A stretch of 49,545 nucleotides of DNA. Origin: Mariaggregatimicrobium sp964498785 (lineage in GTDB: Bacteria; Zhuqueibacterota; Zhuqueibacteria; Thermofontimicrobiales; Thiofontviventaceae). The notes below the pieces were generated by a model that did not search any database, was not told where the DNA came from, and was given only the letters and a program-made list of their open reading frames with translations. This document shows positions 7,991-16,382 of the stretch, one piece after another. The stretch spans positions 1 to 49,545 of the forward strand of contig CAZCJL010000044.1 of assembly GCA_964498785.1 (NCBI GenBank), written 5' to 3'. The position numbers and the translations under genes are program-made. Within the stretch, counting starts at the first letter, position 1. The number at the start of each line of letters is the position of its first letter.

Positions 7991-9433
7991 ATGATTATAA
8001 TGAAACGACGCGATTTTTTGGCAAAAGTAGGAAAGGCAACTGTAGGCGTGGCCGGGGGAAGTGCTTTAATGAGCCTTTTAAATGGCTGCGCCAATTCTGC
8101 AAAAGATAAAAAATGGAATATCCTTTTCATTCTATCGGATGACCAGGGATGGAATCAGGTGGGATATCATGGTTTTGAGTTTTATGAAACCCCGAATATA
8201 GATAAAATATCTGAAGATGGGATGTCTTTCACAGATGCCTATGCCTCCGATCCGGTGTGTTCTCCCACACGTGCCAGCCTGATGACCGGGAAATATCCGG
8301 CGCGATTGCATATTACTGATTATATCCCCGGGAGTCCGTATCCGTATGCTAAATTAACGACACCGCAGCAAACCCAGGGATTGCCACCAGAGGAAGTCAC
8401 CATAGCTGAGGTGCTGAAACAGCATGGTTACGCCACAGGCCATTTTGGAAAATGGCACTTGAATAAAGATAAGAATTACGAACCCGGACGTCTTGGTGAC
8501 CCCGGATCACAGGGCTTTGATGATGTTTTTACATCAGTAAAACCAGCACCAGATGCTGATCCGGATAAAGACGCGCATCATACGATCGAAATTACCGAGC
8601 GTTCTCTGAAGTTTATTGAAGAGAACAAAGACCGGCCATTTTTCTGTTATATGTCTTTTCATACAGTGCATCGGCCTATTATGGAAACAAAGGAATGGGT
8701 CGATAAATATAAGGCCAAGCCAAATTCCGATGATCCGGTGAACAATCCCATTATGGGCGCGATGATTGAGCGGATGGATTGGGGAATTGGTGAAGCTTTG
8801 AAAAAACTGGACGAATTGAACCTGACGGACAAGACTATCGTGATCTTTGTGTCTGATAATGGCGGTTTTGAGGAATTACAGGATCAGGCACCGCTGCGAG
8901 GCGGAAAAGCGATGATATTTGAAGGCGGAATCAAAGTTCCCATGGCAATTAAATGGCCTGGTGTGATTCAACCCGGTTCCATAAGTAGTGAGTTAGTGAT
9001 TACAAATGATCTGTTCCCAACGATCATGGAAATGACGGGGGCTAAGCCGGATATCCCGAATATTGACGGCGTGAGCTTGACTCCGGTTTTGAAACAGAAA
9101 TCTGGTTTGCAACGGGATGAAATTTATTTTCACTATCCGCATTATCACCATTTGGGTTATAAACCAGCGAGCGCCATCCGCGAGGGGGATTACAAATTAA
9201 TTGAATGGTACGAAGAAACCTTATACAACGAAAAAAATCAGATCAATCTTTACAACGTCCGCGAGGATGTCGGAGAAACAAAAGACCTTGCACAGGAAAT
9301 GCCTGAGTTGGCTTCTCGTCTGCGGGAGAAATTGCATCAATGGCGAAAAGCAGTCGGTGCACAGGAAATGGAAATCAATCCGAATTACGACCCGAAGAGG
9401 GCGGATTGGCGATTTGCAGATAGACGCGACTGA
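7991..9433 (+). CDS. Exported sulfatase (type I, formylglycine-dependent)
   Basis: A 480-residue sulfatase. The N-terminus has a twin-arginine motif (MKRRDFLAK) and a lipobox-like LLNGC at residue 33, so it is exported and perhaps lipid-anchored. The metal-binding FILSDDQGW lies near residue 48. CSPTRASLMTG at residue 90 is the CxPxR signature whose cysteine is converted to formylglycine. GKWHLN and VSDNGGF are the other active-site motifs. It would remove sulfate esters from a glycan in the periplasm or at the surface. It depends on a maturation enzyme (FGE or anSME) not evident in the window. ATG 7991 lies close behind AGGAGA; ATG 8000 gives the neat MKRRDF start and is an alternative. Confidence 0.93.
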   Translation: MIIMKRRDFLAKVGKATVGVAGGSALMSLLNGCANSAKDKKWNILFILSDDQGWNQVGYHGFEFYETPNIDKISEDGMSFTDAYASDPVCSPTRASLMTGKYPARLHITDYIPGSPYPYAKLTTPQQTQGLPPEEVTIAEVLKQHGYATGHFGKWHLNKDKNYEPGRLGDPGSQGFDDVFTSVKPAPDADPDKDAHHTIEITERSLKFIEENKDRPFFCYMSFHTVHRPIMETKEWVDKYKAKPNSDDPVNNPIMGAMIERMDWGIGEALKKLDELNLTDKTIVIFVSDNGGFEELQDQAPLRGGKAMIFEGGIKVPMAIKWPGVIQPGSISSELVITNDLFPTIMEMTGAKPDIPNIDGVSLTPVLKQKSGLQRDEIYFHYPHYHHLGYKPASAIREGDYKLIEWYEETLYNEKNQINLYNVREDVGETKDLAQEMPELASRLREKLHQWRKAVGAQEMEINPNYDPKRADWRFADRRD

Positions 9434-9440
9434 AGACGCG

Positions 9441-9473
9441 ACCCTTGCGAAGGTTCCAAACCTTCGCAAGGGT
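9441..9473 (+). terminator. Strong palindrome between sulfatase and transketolase genes
   Basis: Perfect 14-base stem ACCCTTGCGAAGGT (9441-9454) / ACCTTCGCAAGGGT (9460-9473) with a 5-base loop, just after the sulfatase stop. No T run follows. A related 14-base palindrome with a CGAAG core is at 27294-27324, so this may be a dispersed repeat as well as a terminator. Confidence 0.6.
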
Positions 9474-9504
9474 TGTACAACTAATAGCAACCGGAGTTTT
9501 TTAA

Positions 9505-10362
9505 ATGAACGAACACGAACTGGATTTTAAACGATTAAATGAAATGTCGAACCGCCTGCGCCAAAAGGTAGTGACAATGATTGGCAGGTTCGGATATGGA
9601 CATGTGGGCGGTTCCATGTCAATAGCTGAAATTGTTGCTGTTCTCTATTTTCATGAAATGCGAATCGATCCGCATAATCCCGAATGGGACGACCGGGATC
9701 GCTTCATCCTTTCAAAAGGGCATGGTTGCTTTACCCAGTATGTTGCATTAGCAGAATTGGGGATCATCCCGGAAGAGTATTTGTCACGCCCTTACCAGGT
9801 AGATAGTCCGTTACAGGGACATCCTGAATTGAATACCTGTCCGGGAATTGAAATGAGTACCGGTGCGTTGGGACAGGGGCTGTCTGCGGGAATCGGGATG
9901 GCGTTAGGCGCCCGTTTAAAGAAAAAAGATTTTCGGGTGTATGTTCTGTTAGGCGATGGCGAGCTGAACGAGGGCCAGGTTTGGGAGGCCGCAATGTTTG
10001 CTCCCAAATACAAACTCGATAATCTGGTTGCGATTATTGATCATAATCAACATGCCCTGTCTGGTCGTACCACGGAAATAATGCCGCTGGAGCCATTAGC
10101 CGATAAATGGACAGCCTTTGGCTGGCACGTGATAAAAGTAAACGGTCATTCTGTTAATCAATTGATTGGCGCGTTCGCGAAAGCTCGTGAAACATGCGGA
10201 AAGCCAACAATAATTATTGCGCAAACAGTAAAAGCGCGCGGCATATCTTTTCTTGAAGATAAATCGGAAAGTCATGCTACAACGATGAATCGCGCTGAAG
10301 CGGAACAAGCGCTGAAAGAGATGGGATGTACTGAACAGGAAATCGAAACAGCATTGTCATAA
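9505..10362 (+). CDS. Transketolase-like N-terminal subunit (TPP-binding)
   Basis: A 285-residue protein equal to the first half of transketolase. It has FILSKGHGCFTQY, GHPELNTCPGIEMSTGALGQ (cofactor and substrate pocket) and the thiamine diphosphate motif GDGELNEGQVWEA ... DHNQ. The pyrimidine-binding half is the next gene, 18 bases downstream, so the two form a split enzyme. Transketolases move two-carbon units between sugar phosphates; split versions occur in the pentose phosphate pathway of archaea and some bacteria and in specialised routes such as apiose catabolism, where an AptA/AptB-type pair acts on apulose 4-phosphate. The neighbours are sugar-acid enzymes, so a dedicated catabolic role is more likely than housekeeping. 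It opens the operon that continues to 19911. Confidence 0.9.
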   Translation: MNEHELDFKRLNEMSNRLRQKVVTMIGRFGYGHVGGSMSIAEIVAVLYFHEMRIDPHNPEWDDRDRFILSKGHGCFTQYVALAELGIIPEEYLSRPYQVDSPLQGHPELNTCPGIEMSTGALGQGLSAGIGMALGARLKKKDFRVYVLLGDGELNEGQVWEAAMFAPKYKLDNLVAIIDHNQHALSGRTTEIMPLEPLADKWTAFGWHVIKVNGHSVNQLIGAFAKARETCGKPTIIIAQTVKARGISFLEDKSESHATTMNRAEAEQALKEMGCTEQEIETALS

Positions 10363-10380
10363 ACACACAGGAGAAAATTC

Positions 10381-11316
10381 ATGAACGATCTTATAGCGCC
10401 CCGCGATGTACTTGGAGAGACACTTATTGAACTCGCCGGAAAATTTCCTGATATTGTTGTTCTCGATGCTGATTTCAATCCGGCTTCAAAAATCAAACCG
10501 TTCCGCGATCGCTATCCGGAGCGGTTCGTGCAGGTTGGAATTGCCGAACAAAATATGATGGGCGTTGCCGCTGGATTATGTACTGTTGGATTTACGCCGT
10601 TTGTGTCCACAATCGCGGCGTTTTGTTCCCGGCGGGCGTGCGACCAGGTGATGGTTTCCATTGCATTAACAAATTTAAGTGTAAAAATATTAGGTGTATA
10701 TCCCGGATTATTTGTCGGATTAAATGGCGCGTCGCATCAATCGCTGGAAGATATTTCAATAATGCGGGCAATGGCAAATATGACCGTTGTTCAGCCGGCA
10801 GATGCAGTAGAAACAAAATCGATCCTGAGATTTGCAGCGGAATACGAGGGCCCGATGTACATTCGCGTCGGTAGAGACCCTGTGCCGCAATATCTGCCGG
10901 ATGATTATCAATTTCAACTGGGTAAATCACTCACACTGCGCGACGGAAATGATCTGACGATAATGACCTACGGCGAGCTGGTCGGTGATTCACTGAAAGC
11001 AGCAGACTTGTTGCAGCTCGGCGGAATAGAAGCGCGGGTTTTGAATATGAGTTCCATCAAACCGATTGATGAAGCGGCAATATTGAAAGCAGCAGAGGAA
11101 ACTGCACATATCGTTACTGTAGACAATCACAATATTTATGGCGGCATGGGCTCCGCAGTCGCAGAAGTTGTCAGCGAGAAGATGCCGGTAAAAGTGAGAA
11201 GGGTTGGAGTCCGTGATATGTTCGGAAAATCCGGTTCCAATCAGGAGATGAAGAAAAAATTTGGACTTACTGCTGATGATATCGCATTTGAAGCCAGACG
11301 ATTGTTAGAAAATTGA
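10381..11316 (+). CDS. Transketolase-like C-terminal subunit
   Basis: A 311-residue partner of the preceding gene, holding the pyrimidine-binding and C-terminal domains. GIAEQNMMGVAAGLCTVGF near residue 55 contains the glutamate that activates thiamine diphosphate; GASHQSLEDISIMRAMANMT is the usual following segment. The C-terminal domain with VDNHNIYGGMGSAVAEV is complete. An AGGAGA site precedes the ATG. The pair should assemble as a heterotetramer acting in the cytoplasm. DXP synthase-like or acetoin dehydrogenase-like identity is unlikely because the split position and the motifs match transketolase. Confidence 0.9.
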   Translation: MNDLIAPRDVLGETLIELAGKFPDIVVLDADFNPASKIKPFRDRYPERFVQVGIAEQNMMGVAAGLCTVGFTPFVSTIAAFCSRRACDQVMVSIALTNLSVKILGVYPGLFVGLNGASHQSLEDISIMRAMANMTVVQPADAVETKSILRFAAEYEGPMYIRVGRDPVPQYLPDDYQFQLGKSLTLRDGNDLTIMTYGELVGDSLKAADLLQLGGIEARVLNMSSIKPIDEAAILKAAEETAHIVTVDNHNIYGGMGSAVAEVVSEKMPVKVRRVGVRDMFGKSGSNQEMKKKFGLTADDIAFEARRLLEN

Positions 11317-11328
11317 GAAAGGAATATA

Positions 11329-12237
11329 ATGAGTAACGAAAAAAAAATTTGTGGTGTGGTTGTACCAATGATAACCCCATTTGAAGAGAACGGAGATGTT
11401 GACGAAGCTGCTGCGAGCCGCATCGCCGAGCATTTGGTAAAAGGAGGAACCGCCCCGTTCGTGCTGGGCACCACAGGAGAGTTGGCGTCGATTCCTTTGG
11501 ACCAACGGGCAAAATTAGTGAGAACCGTGTCTAAAGCAGTAGACGGCAGAACGAATCTATATGCCGGTATTAGCGGTTGTGTGTTATCCGAATCCATTGA
11601 AGAGGCACAAAAATATTCTGATTTTGGTGTGGACGTTTTTGTCGCACATGTGCCTTATTATTACCCCATGACATCTGATTTAATGCAGAAATATTTTGAA
11701 ATGCTGGCTGATAAGATTCCCGGTCCATTGATGCTGTATAATATTCCCATTACAACCGATGTTTCGCTACCGTTGGATACTGTCGATGTCTTGAGCCAGC
11801 ATCCGAATATTGTCGGTTTGAAGGATTCGGAAAGAGATCAAAACCGGTTGGAAAAATCGGTACAAATGTGGGCGCATCGTTCAGATTTTTCTCTTTTTTG
11901 CGGATGGGGCGCACAAATGACAAACGCACTGGCTGTCGGTTTCGATGGCATTGTCCCCAGCACAGCGAATATCATCCCAAAGAAATATAAATCATTGTAC
12001 GATGCAGTGATGAAAAACGATATGAAGACCGCAGCGAAATTGCAGCAGGAAACAGATACGATTTCCAAAATTTATCAGCAAAACAGAATATTGAGTCAGT
12101 CGCTGCCTGCACTGAAAATCATTATGAGTTATCTCGGATTATGCAAAATAGAAGTATTGCCTCCGCTGCTTCCTTTAAATGATTCAGAAGCAGAAAAAAT
12201 TATTAAAGATTTTTCAATGCAATTAGAAACTGTTTAA
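11329..12237 (+). CDS. DHDPS/N-acetylneuraminate lyase family aldolase
   Basis: A 302-residue class I aldolase of the DapA superfamily. Seen in the sequence: VVPMITPFEENGDVD at the start of the barrel, GTTGELASIPLDQR (carboxylate-binding GTTGE), YNIP with the catalytic tyrosine, and the Schiff-base lysine in IVGLKDSERD. Members cleave or condense pyruvate with an aldehyde: dihydrodipicolinate synthase, N-acetylneuraminate lyase, 2-keto-3-deoxygluconate aldolase, trans-o-hydroxybenzylidenepyruvate hydratase and others. The context of transketolase, sugar-acid dehydrogenase and kinase favours a keto-deoxy sugar-acid aldolase over lysine biosynthesis. It starts 12 bases after the transketolase subunit with a GAAAGGAA site, in one operon. 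Confidence 0.88.
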   Translation: MSNEKKICGVVVPMITPFEENGDVDEAAASRIAEHLVKGGTAPFVLGTTGELASIPLDQRAKLVRTVSKAVDGRTNLYAGISGCVLSESIEEAQKYSDFGVDVFVAHVPYYYPMTSDLMQKYFEMLADKIPGPLMLYNIPITTDVSLPLDTVDVLSQHPNIVGLKDSERDQNRLEKSVQMWAHRSDFSLFCGWGAQMTNALAVGFDGIVPSTANIIPKKYKSLYDAVMKNDMKTAAKLQQETDTISKIYQQNRILSQSLPALKIIMSYLGLCKIEVLPPLLPLNDSEAEKIIKDFSMQLETV

Positions 12238-12290
12238 CCAGTCGTTGTACGAAAAAATTTATCATTATAATTAGATTAGAATGCCAGACA

Positions 12291-13334
12291 ATGAACCACA
12301 GGAAACCAAAAATCGGTATTACAATGGGCGATCCGGCAAGCATCGGGCCGGAGATTGTAGTTAAGGCGCTTTCGAAACCGGAAATTTACCGGACGTGCCG
12401 TCCACTCGTGGTCGGGGACGCTTCGGTGATTCGGGAGGCGCTTAAAATCACCGGCGTAATTTCGGAAATACACGTAATCGAAAATGTGAAGTCCGCCCGC
12501 TTTATTCACGGTATAATCGATGTGTTCGATCTCAAAAACGTGGATATGGCACGGTTACAACTGGGTGAGATATCTCCCATGGCCGGACATGCAGCATTCG
12601 AAGCGATCAAAAAAGCAATTGAGCTGGCAATGCGCAACGAAATCGATGCAAATGTTACCGGACCGATTCACAAAGAGGCGATCAATAAAGCTGGTCATCA
12701 TTTTGCCGGGCATACAGAAATTTACGCGCATTTTACCGGAACATCAGATGTGGGAATGCTGCTCGTTTCGGATAATCTCTGTGTCATTCATGTGTCTACG
12801 CATGTTTCATTGCGAGAGGCGTGTGATCTTGTCAAAAAAGATCGGATTGTTAAAGTGATTCAAATGCTCGATGATGCGTGCAGGCAGGTCGGGATCGATT
12901 CTCCAAAAATCGGAGTCGCTGGTTTAAATCCACACTCCAGTGACGGTGGATTGTTCGGAGGGGAAGAACAGCAGGAGATTATCCCGGCAATCAAAGAAGC
13001 TCGGACAATGGGTTTTGATGTGCAGGGCCCCATTCCGCCGGATACGTTGTTTTCCATCGCCAAAGGCGGATTTTACGATGGCTGTGTCGCGATGTATCAC
13101 GATCAGGGACATATTCCGTTCAAGCTGGTGGGGTTTTCCTGGAATAATGAAAAAGGGCAAATGGAGAGCGTGAAAGGTGTGAATGTTACATTGGGATTGC
13201 CAATTATCCGGACATCTGTGGATCATGGCACTGCATTTGAAATTGCCGGGAAAGGAATTGCCAGTCCCGAAGCATTAATTCACGCCATTGACTTTGCTGT
13301 GAGAATGGCTCAAAATAGAATCAGAAAGAGATGA
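12291..13334 (+). CDS. pdxA2: PdxA family dehydrogenase, probable PdxA2 (4-phospho-threonate/erythronate)
   Basis: A 347-residue PdxA-family protein. Metal and substrate residues are visible: GITMGDPASIGPE at the start, VTGPIHKEAINKAG and FAGHTEIYA, GLNPHSSDGG and MYHDQGHIPFK, giving the three histidine ligands. Classical PdxA works in pyridoxal phosphate synthesis, but members adjacent to a DUF1537 kinase are PdxA2 enzymes that oxidise 4-phospho-D-threonate or 4-phospho-D-erythronate; the product decarboxylates to dihydroxyacetone phosphate. The kinase is the next gene, 12 bases away, which supports PdxA2. The enzyme is cytoplasmic and NAD-dependent by family. Confidence 0.87.
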   Translation: MNHRKPKIGITMGDPASIGPEIVVKALSKPEIYRTCRPLVVGDASVIREALKITGVISEIHVIENVKSARFIHGIIDVFDLKNVDMARLQLGEISPMAGHAAFEAIKKAIELAMRNEIDANVTGPIHKEAINKAGHHFAGHTEIYAHFTGTSDVGMLLVSDNLCVIHVSTHVSLREACDLVKKDRIVKVIQMLDDACRQVGIDSPKIGVAGLNPHSSDGGLFGGEEQQEIIPAIKEARTMGFDVQGPIPPDTLFSIAKGGFYDGCVAMYHDQGHIPFKLVGFSWNNEKGQMESVKGVNVTLGLPIIRTSVDHGTAFEIAGKGIASPEALIHAIDFAVRMAQNRIRKR

Positions 13335-13346
13335 GCGCTAAATATT

Positions 13347-14498
13347 ATGATACTCGTTTTGGCAGATGATTTTACCGGCGCTGCGGAAATCGCTGGCATT
13401 GCTCTGCGTTATAACCTGTCTGTAGAAATTCAACACAAACGTGTTTTGCCAACTGCAAAAGAGCTACTTGTTGTTGATACGGATTCTCGTTCGATTTCGG
13501 TAAACAAAGCAACCGCCAGAATTTTGGAAATCATCGGAATGTTACCAAAAGACCGAATTGACTGGGTCTACAAAAAAACAGATTCTGTTTTGCGCGGACA
13601 TGTAGTTGTCGAACTGGAACACATTCTCAACAAAATGAACAAAAAAGCGGCATTGCTCATTCCTTCGAATCCATCGCTTGGAAGAACCATTACAAATGGT
13701 GTTTATTATGCAGATGGCATTCCGTTGCATCAAACTCAATTTGTACACGATCCTGAATATCCGGCGACAACGTCTGCCCCATTGAAAATGCTGGGTAAAT
13801 CAAATCTCTTTAAAACACATCTCCTCAAAGCGAAAGATAGTATACCGGCGCATGGAATTTCTATCGCGGAAATCGTGACGACCAATGATCTTCTTTTACG
13901 GACAATGCAGCTTACAAATAAAATCATTCCCGCAGGTGGTTCTGATTTTTTTGATGCGATACTAAAAGTGCGCAGTTATGTCAGTCATGAGTGCACAGAT
14001 CAATTTTCGATGGAAAGAGAGAATGTTCTTATCGTTTGCGGCAGCGCGTCTGAAGTCAGTCGAAAATTCGTTAGCAGTGCAAAGGAAAAGGGAATTTATA
14101 TATCACAAATGCCGGAGACGCTTTTCAATGCCAGCGATATCCAGCCGAATTTAATCAAAAGTTGGGCCGCGGATATCAGTTCAATTTTTAGTCAGCAACT
14201 AAAAGTGATCGTTACAATCGACAGACCGGTCGTCCGAAAGACAGGGATTTCGAAAAGACTTCGTGAAATAATAGCGGCGACAGTTGCTGGTGTTCTGGAG
14301 CGTGTTCCGGTCAAAGAGCTTTTTATTGAAGGAGGCGCAACGGTCGCTGCCATAATACAGCGCCTCGGCTGGCAGGTCTTCTATCCGTTGCAGGAATTCG
14401 GCCTTGGCATCGTTCGGATGCAGGTCGCTGAAAATCCGAAATTGAAATTGACAATTAAACCAGGGAGTTATCTCTGGAATGAAGGGATCGTAATGTAA
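13347..14498 (+). CDS. Four-carbon acid sugar kinase family protein (DUF1537), DtnK-like
   Basis: A 383-residue kinase, slightly shorter than the usual 400-430. The N-terminal LVLADDFTGAAEIAG is the hallmark DDFTG motif, YKKTDSVLRGHV the substrate-binding segment, and IEGGATVAAI with LGIVRMQV in the C-terminal nucleotide domain. Characterised members phosphorylate D-threonate, D-erythronate, L-threonate or 3-oxo-isoapionate at the 4-position. With the PdxA2-like gene in front, the expected route is sugar acid to 4-phosphate to dihydroxyacetone phosphate plus CO2. The exact substrate cannot be read. The stop codon abuts a repeat element starting at 14498. Confidence 0.87.
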   Translation: MILVLADDFTGAAEIAGIALRYNLSVEIQHKRVLPTAKELLVVDTDSRSISVNKATARILEIIGMLPKDRIDWVYKKTDSVLRGHVVVELEHILNKMNKKAALLIPSNPSLGRTITNGVYYADGIPLHQTQFVHDPEYPATTSAPLKMLGKSNLFKTHLLKAKDSIPAHGISIAEIVTTNDLLLRTMQLTNKIIPAGGSDFFDAILKVRSYVSHECTDQFSMERENVLIVCGSASEVSRKFVSSAKEKGIYISQMPETLFNASDIQPNLIKSWAADISSIFSQQLKVIVTIDRPVVRKTGISKRLREIIAATVAGVLERVPVKELFIEGGATVAAIIQRLGWQVFYPLQEFGLGIVRMQVAENPKLKLTIKPGSYLWNEGIVM

Positions 14499-14519
14499 TG
14501 GAGTGAATCGCCTTTGGAG
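14498..14519 (+). repeat. 3'-end repeat with ATGGAGTG.ATCGCCT core (copy 1)
   Basis: ATGGAGTGAATCGCCTTTGGAG starts at the last base of the kinase stop codon (written here as ATGGAGTGAATCGCC plus TTTGGAG). A close copy lies at 28268-28289 and a weaker one at 38770-38800, each at the 3' end of a gene. Confidence 0.5.
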
Positions 14520-14542
14520 CCTGTCCAGGAACTAAAATGAGC

Positions 14543-14665
14543 GTCATTCTGAGGGTCCCGTTTTGCGGGAGACAAAGAATCTAACGCCACAAAACGTTTG
14601 TTTTTCTTAATCTTTGTGGCATGAGATTCTTCATCCGCCAAAAAGCTGGCGGATTCAGAGTAACA
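14543..14665. repeat. Dispersed hairpin-rich intergenic repeat (copy 1)
   Basis: The ends are inverted: GTCATTCTGA (14543-14552) and TCAGAGTAAC (14655-14664). Inside are AGAATCT/AGATTCT (14576-14582, 14624-14630), GCCACAAA/TTTGTGGC (14586-14593, 14613-14620) and ATCCGCCA/TGGCGGAT (14633-14640, 14647-14654). The same order of elements is at 43241-43363, and the left part recurs at 27159-27220. This is a non-coding mobile-like repeat, common in form among FCB genomes. It separates the kinase from the symporter gene. Confidence 0.75.
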
Positions 14666-14779
14666 TTTTTTCGAGTTTTGGCGGTTTTTGGACAGCTTGT
14701 TTATGCGATTCGCTTCGAAATTTTAAAATGTCGTATTTATGATTTTTTAGGTTTTAACCAAAAAATTGGAGAAAACATA

Positions 14780-16345
14780 ATGCAGCAGCATACTTTACCA
14801 GTTCTCGATTACGTGGTTATTATTCTCTCACTCATTATTTCGGTTGGCATTGGCGTTTATTTCGCCAAACGTCAAAAGGACACGGATAAATATTTTAAAG
14901 CCGGCGGAAATATCCCTTCCTGGGCAGTGGGGATGTCGATTCTTGCAACGTTGATTAGCAGCGTTACTTTTCTCGCATATCCGGGCGCCGGATATAAATC
15001 CAACTGGATTTTGCTCGTCCAGGGTTTAATGGTCCCCATCGTTTTGGTTTTCATGATCTGGTTTATTGTTCCGTTATATCGTAAAGTGATTCGACTGAGT
15101 GCGTATGAGTATTTTGAAAAACGCTTTGGATTTTTTGCTCGTCTTTACAGCTCAGTGGGATTTATTCTGGCACATTTTTCGAAAATGGGGACGGTATTCT
15201 TTCTGCTTACATTAGCGATCTCAAGTTTAACAGGAATCAATGTTTATGTGGTTCTCTGGATATTGGGGATTTCGGTGATTATCCTGACCTTCCTTGGAGG
15301 TATCGAAGCCGTGATCTGGCTGGATGTTGTTCAGGGATTTTTACTGATTTTAGGCGGTCTGCTGAGTGTGGGGATCATTTTATTAAAACCGGAGGGAGGT
15401 GTTGGCAACGTTCTAAATGCCATTTGGGAGACAGGTAAAGTCGATTTCGGTCCCTATGATCTTAATTTTATCAACCTAACATTTATTGTGATGGCGATAA
15501 ATGGTATTTTTTACGCGATCCAGAAGTATGGCACCGATCAGACAATTATTCAGCGTTACCTAACTGCGAAAAGCGATAAATCAGCCATCAGAGCGTCACT
15601 GATGGGCGTGCTGCTCTGCGTTCCCGTGTGGGCGTTATTCATGTTCATCGGAACAGGATTATTTGCATTTTACAAAGTCACGGCTGCTTCTTTGCCGCCT
15701 GACGTCACTGCCGAGGGCGTTTTCCCGCATTTTATTTTAACGCAGATCCCGGTGGGTTTAACAGGATTAATCATCTCTGCTCTCATTGCTGCCGCGATAT
15801 CAAGTCTGGACTCTGATTTGAATTGTCTCTCCGCGATTGGTGTTGAAGATTATTACGTCCGTTTTAAGCCGAATAGTACAGATAAACAGCGGCTTATGTT
15901 TGGCAGAATTTTGGTGGTTTTATCCGGGATCGCGGCCATGCTTGTTGCAACACTTTATATTTTAGCCGGAAGTGAGGGTGTTTTGGGAATTGTGTTTGCA
16001 TTGTACGCCATTTTTTCCGGCGGCATTGCTGGTATGTTTTTATTGGGATTATTCAGCAAACGCGCCAATAAACAGGGGATTTATATCGGGATCGCTGCCA
16101 GCGTATTGTTCACGGCATGGGCGATGCTCACATCAACTAAATTTGATATTGGCGGGCAGAAGCAAATTTTACTGGATTTGGGCAATTTCAATTTCACCCA
16201 TCATAAATACATGCTTGGTGTGTACAGCCATGTCATTCTTTTTGCTGTCGGTTATCTGGCAAGTTTTTTCTTCCCCCCTAAAAAAATTGATGAGAATTTG
16301 ACCTATTATGGCTGGCGTAAGAAAAAGGGAATCGGCGAAATCTAA
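14780..16345 (+). CDS. Sodium/solute symporter (SSS family)
   Basis: A 521-residue inner-membrane protein with about 13 hydrophobic segments. The early helix ISVGIGVYFAKRQKDTDKYF, the unwound-helix region LISSVTFLAYPGAGYKSNW and the central GIEAVIWLDVVQG are typical of sodium-coupled sugar and organic-acid symporters. The start at 14780 is preceded by TTGGAG; an upstream in-frame ATG at 14621 lies inside a dispersed repeat and would add a non-conserved tail, so it is rejected. Probably imports sugars or sugar acids for the enzymes encoded around it. It is 281 bases from the kinase, with a repeat between, so it may have its own transcription start. Confidence 0.92.
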   Translation: MQQHTLPVLDYVVIILSLIISVGIGVYFAKRQKDTDKYFKAGGNIPSWAVGMSILATLISSVTFLAYPGAGYKSNWILLVQGLMVPIVLVFMIWFIVPLYRKVIRLSAYEYFEKRFGFFARLYSSVGFILAHFSKMGTVFFLLTLAISSLTGINVYVVLWILGISVIILTFLGGIEAVIWLDVVQGFLLILGGLLSVGIILLKPEGGVGNVLNAIWETGKVDFGPYDLNFINLTFIVMAINGIFYAIQKYGTDQTIIQRYLTAKSDKSAIRASLMGVLLCVPVWALFMFIGTGLFAFYKVTAASLPPDVTAEGVFPHFILTQIPVGLTGLIISALIAAAISSLDSDLNCLSAIGVEDYYVRFKPNSTDKQRLMFGRILVVLSGIAAMLVATLYILAGSEGVLGIVFALYAIFSGGIAGMFLLGLFSKRANKQGIYIGIAASVLFTAWAMLTSTKFDIGGQKQILLDLGNFNFTHHKYMLGVYSHVILFAVGYLASFFFPPKKIDENLTYYGWRKKKGIGEI

Positions 16346-16382
16346 ATTTTGATATTTGAACCTAAAATTGAAAAGTAATAAT

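Noticed and set aside
11329..12237. Lysine biosynthesis dihydrodipicolinate synthase
   Set aside because: No lysine pathway genes are present; all neighbours are sugar-acid enzymes.
12291..13334. Pyridoxal phosphate biosynthesis PdxA
   Set aside because: No other vitamin B6 gene is nearby and the DUF1537 kinase follows directly, which fits the sugar-acid PdxA2 type better.
14621..14779. N-terminal extension of the symporter
   Set aside because: It lies within a dispersed hairpin repeat; the conserved protein and a ribosome site begin at 14780.
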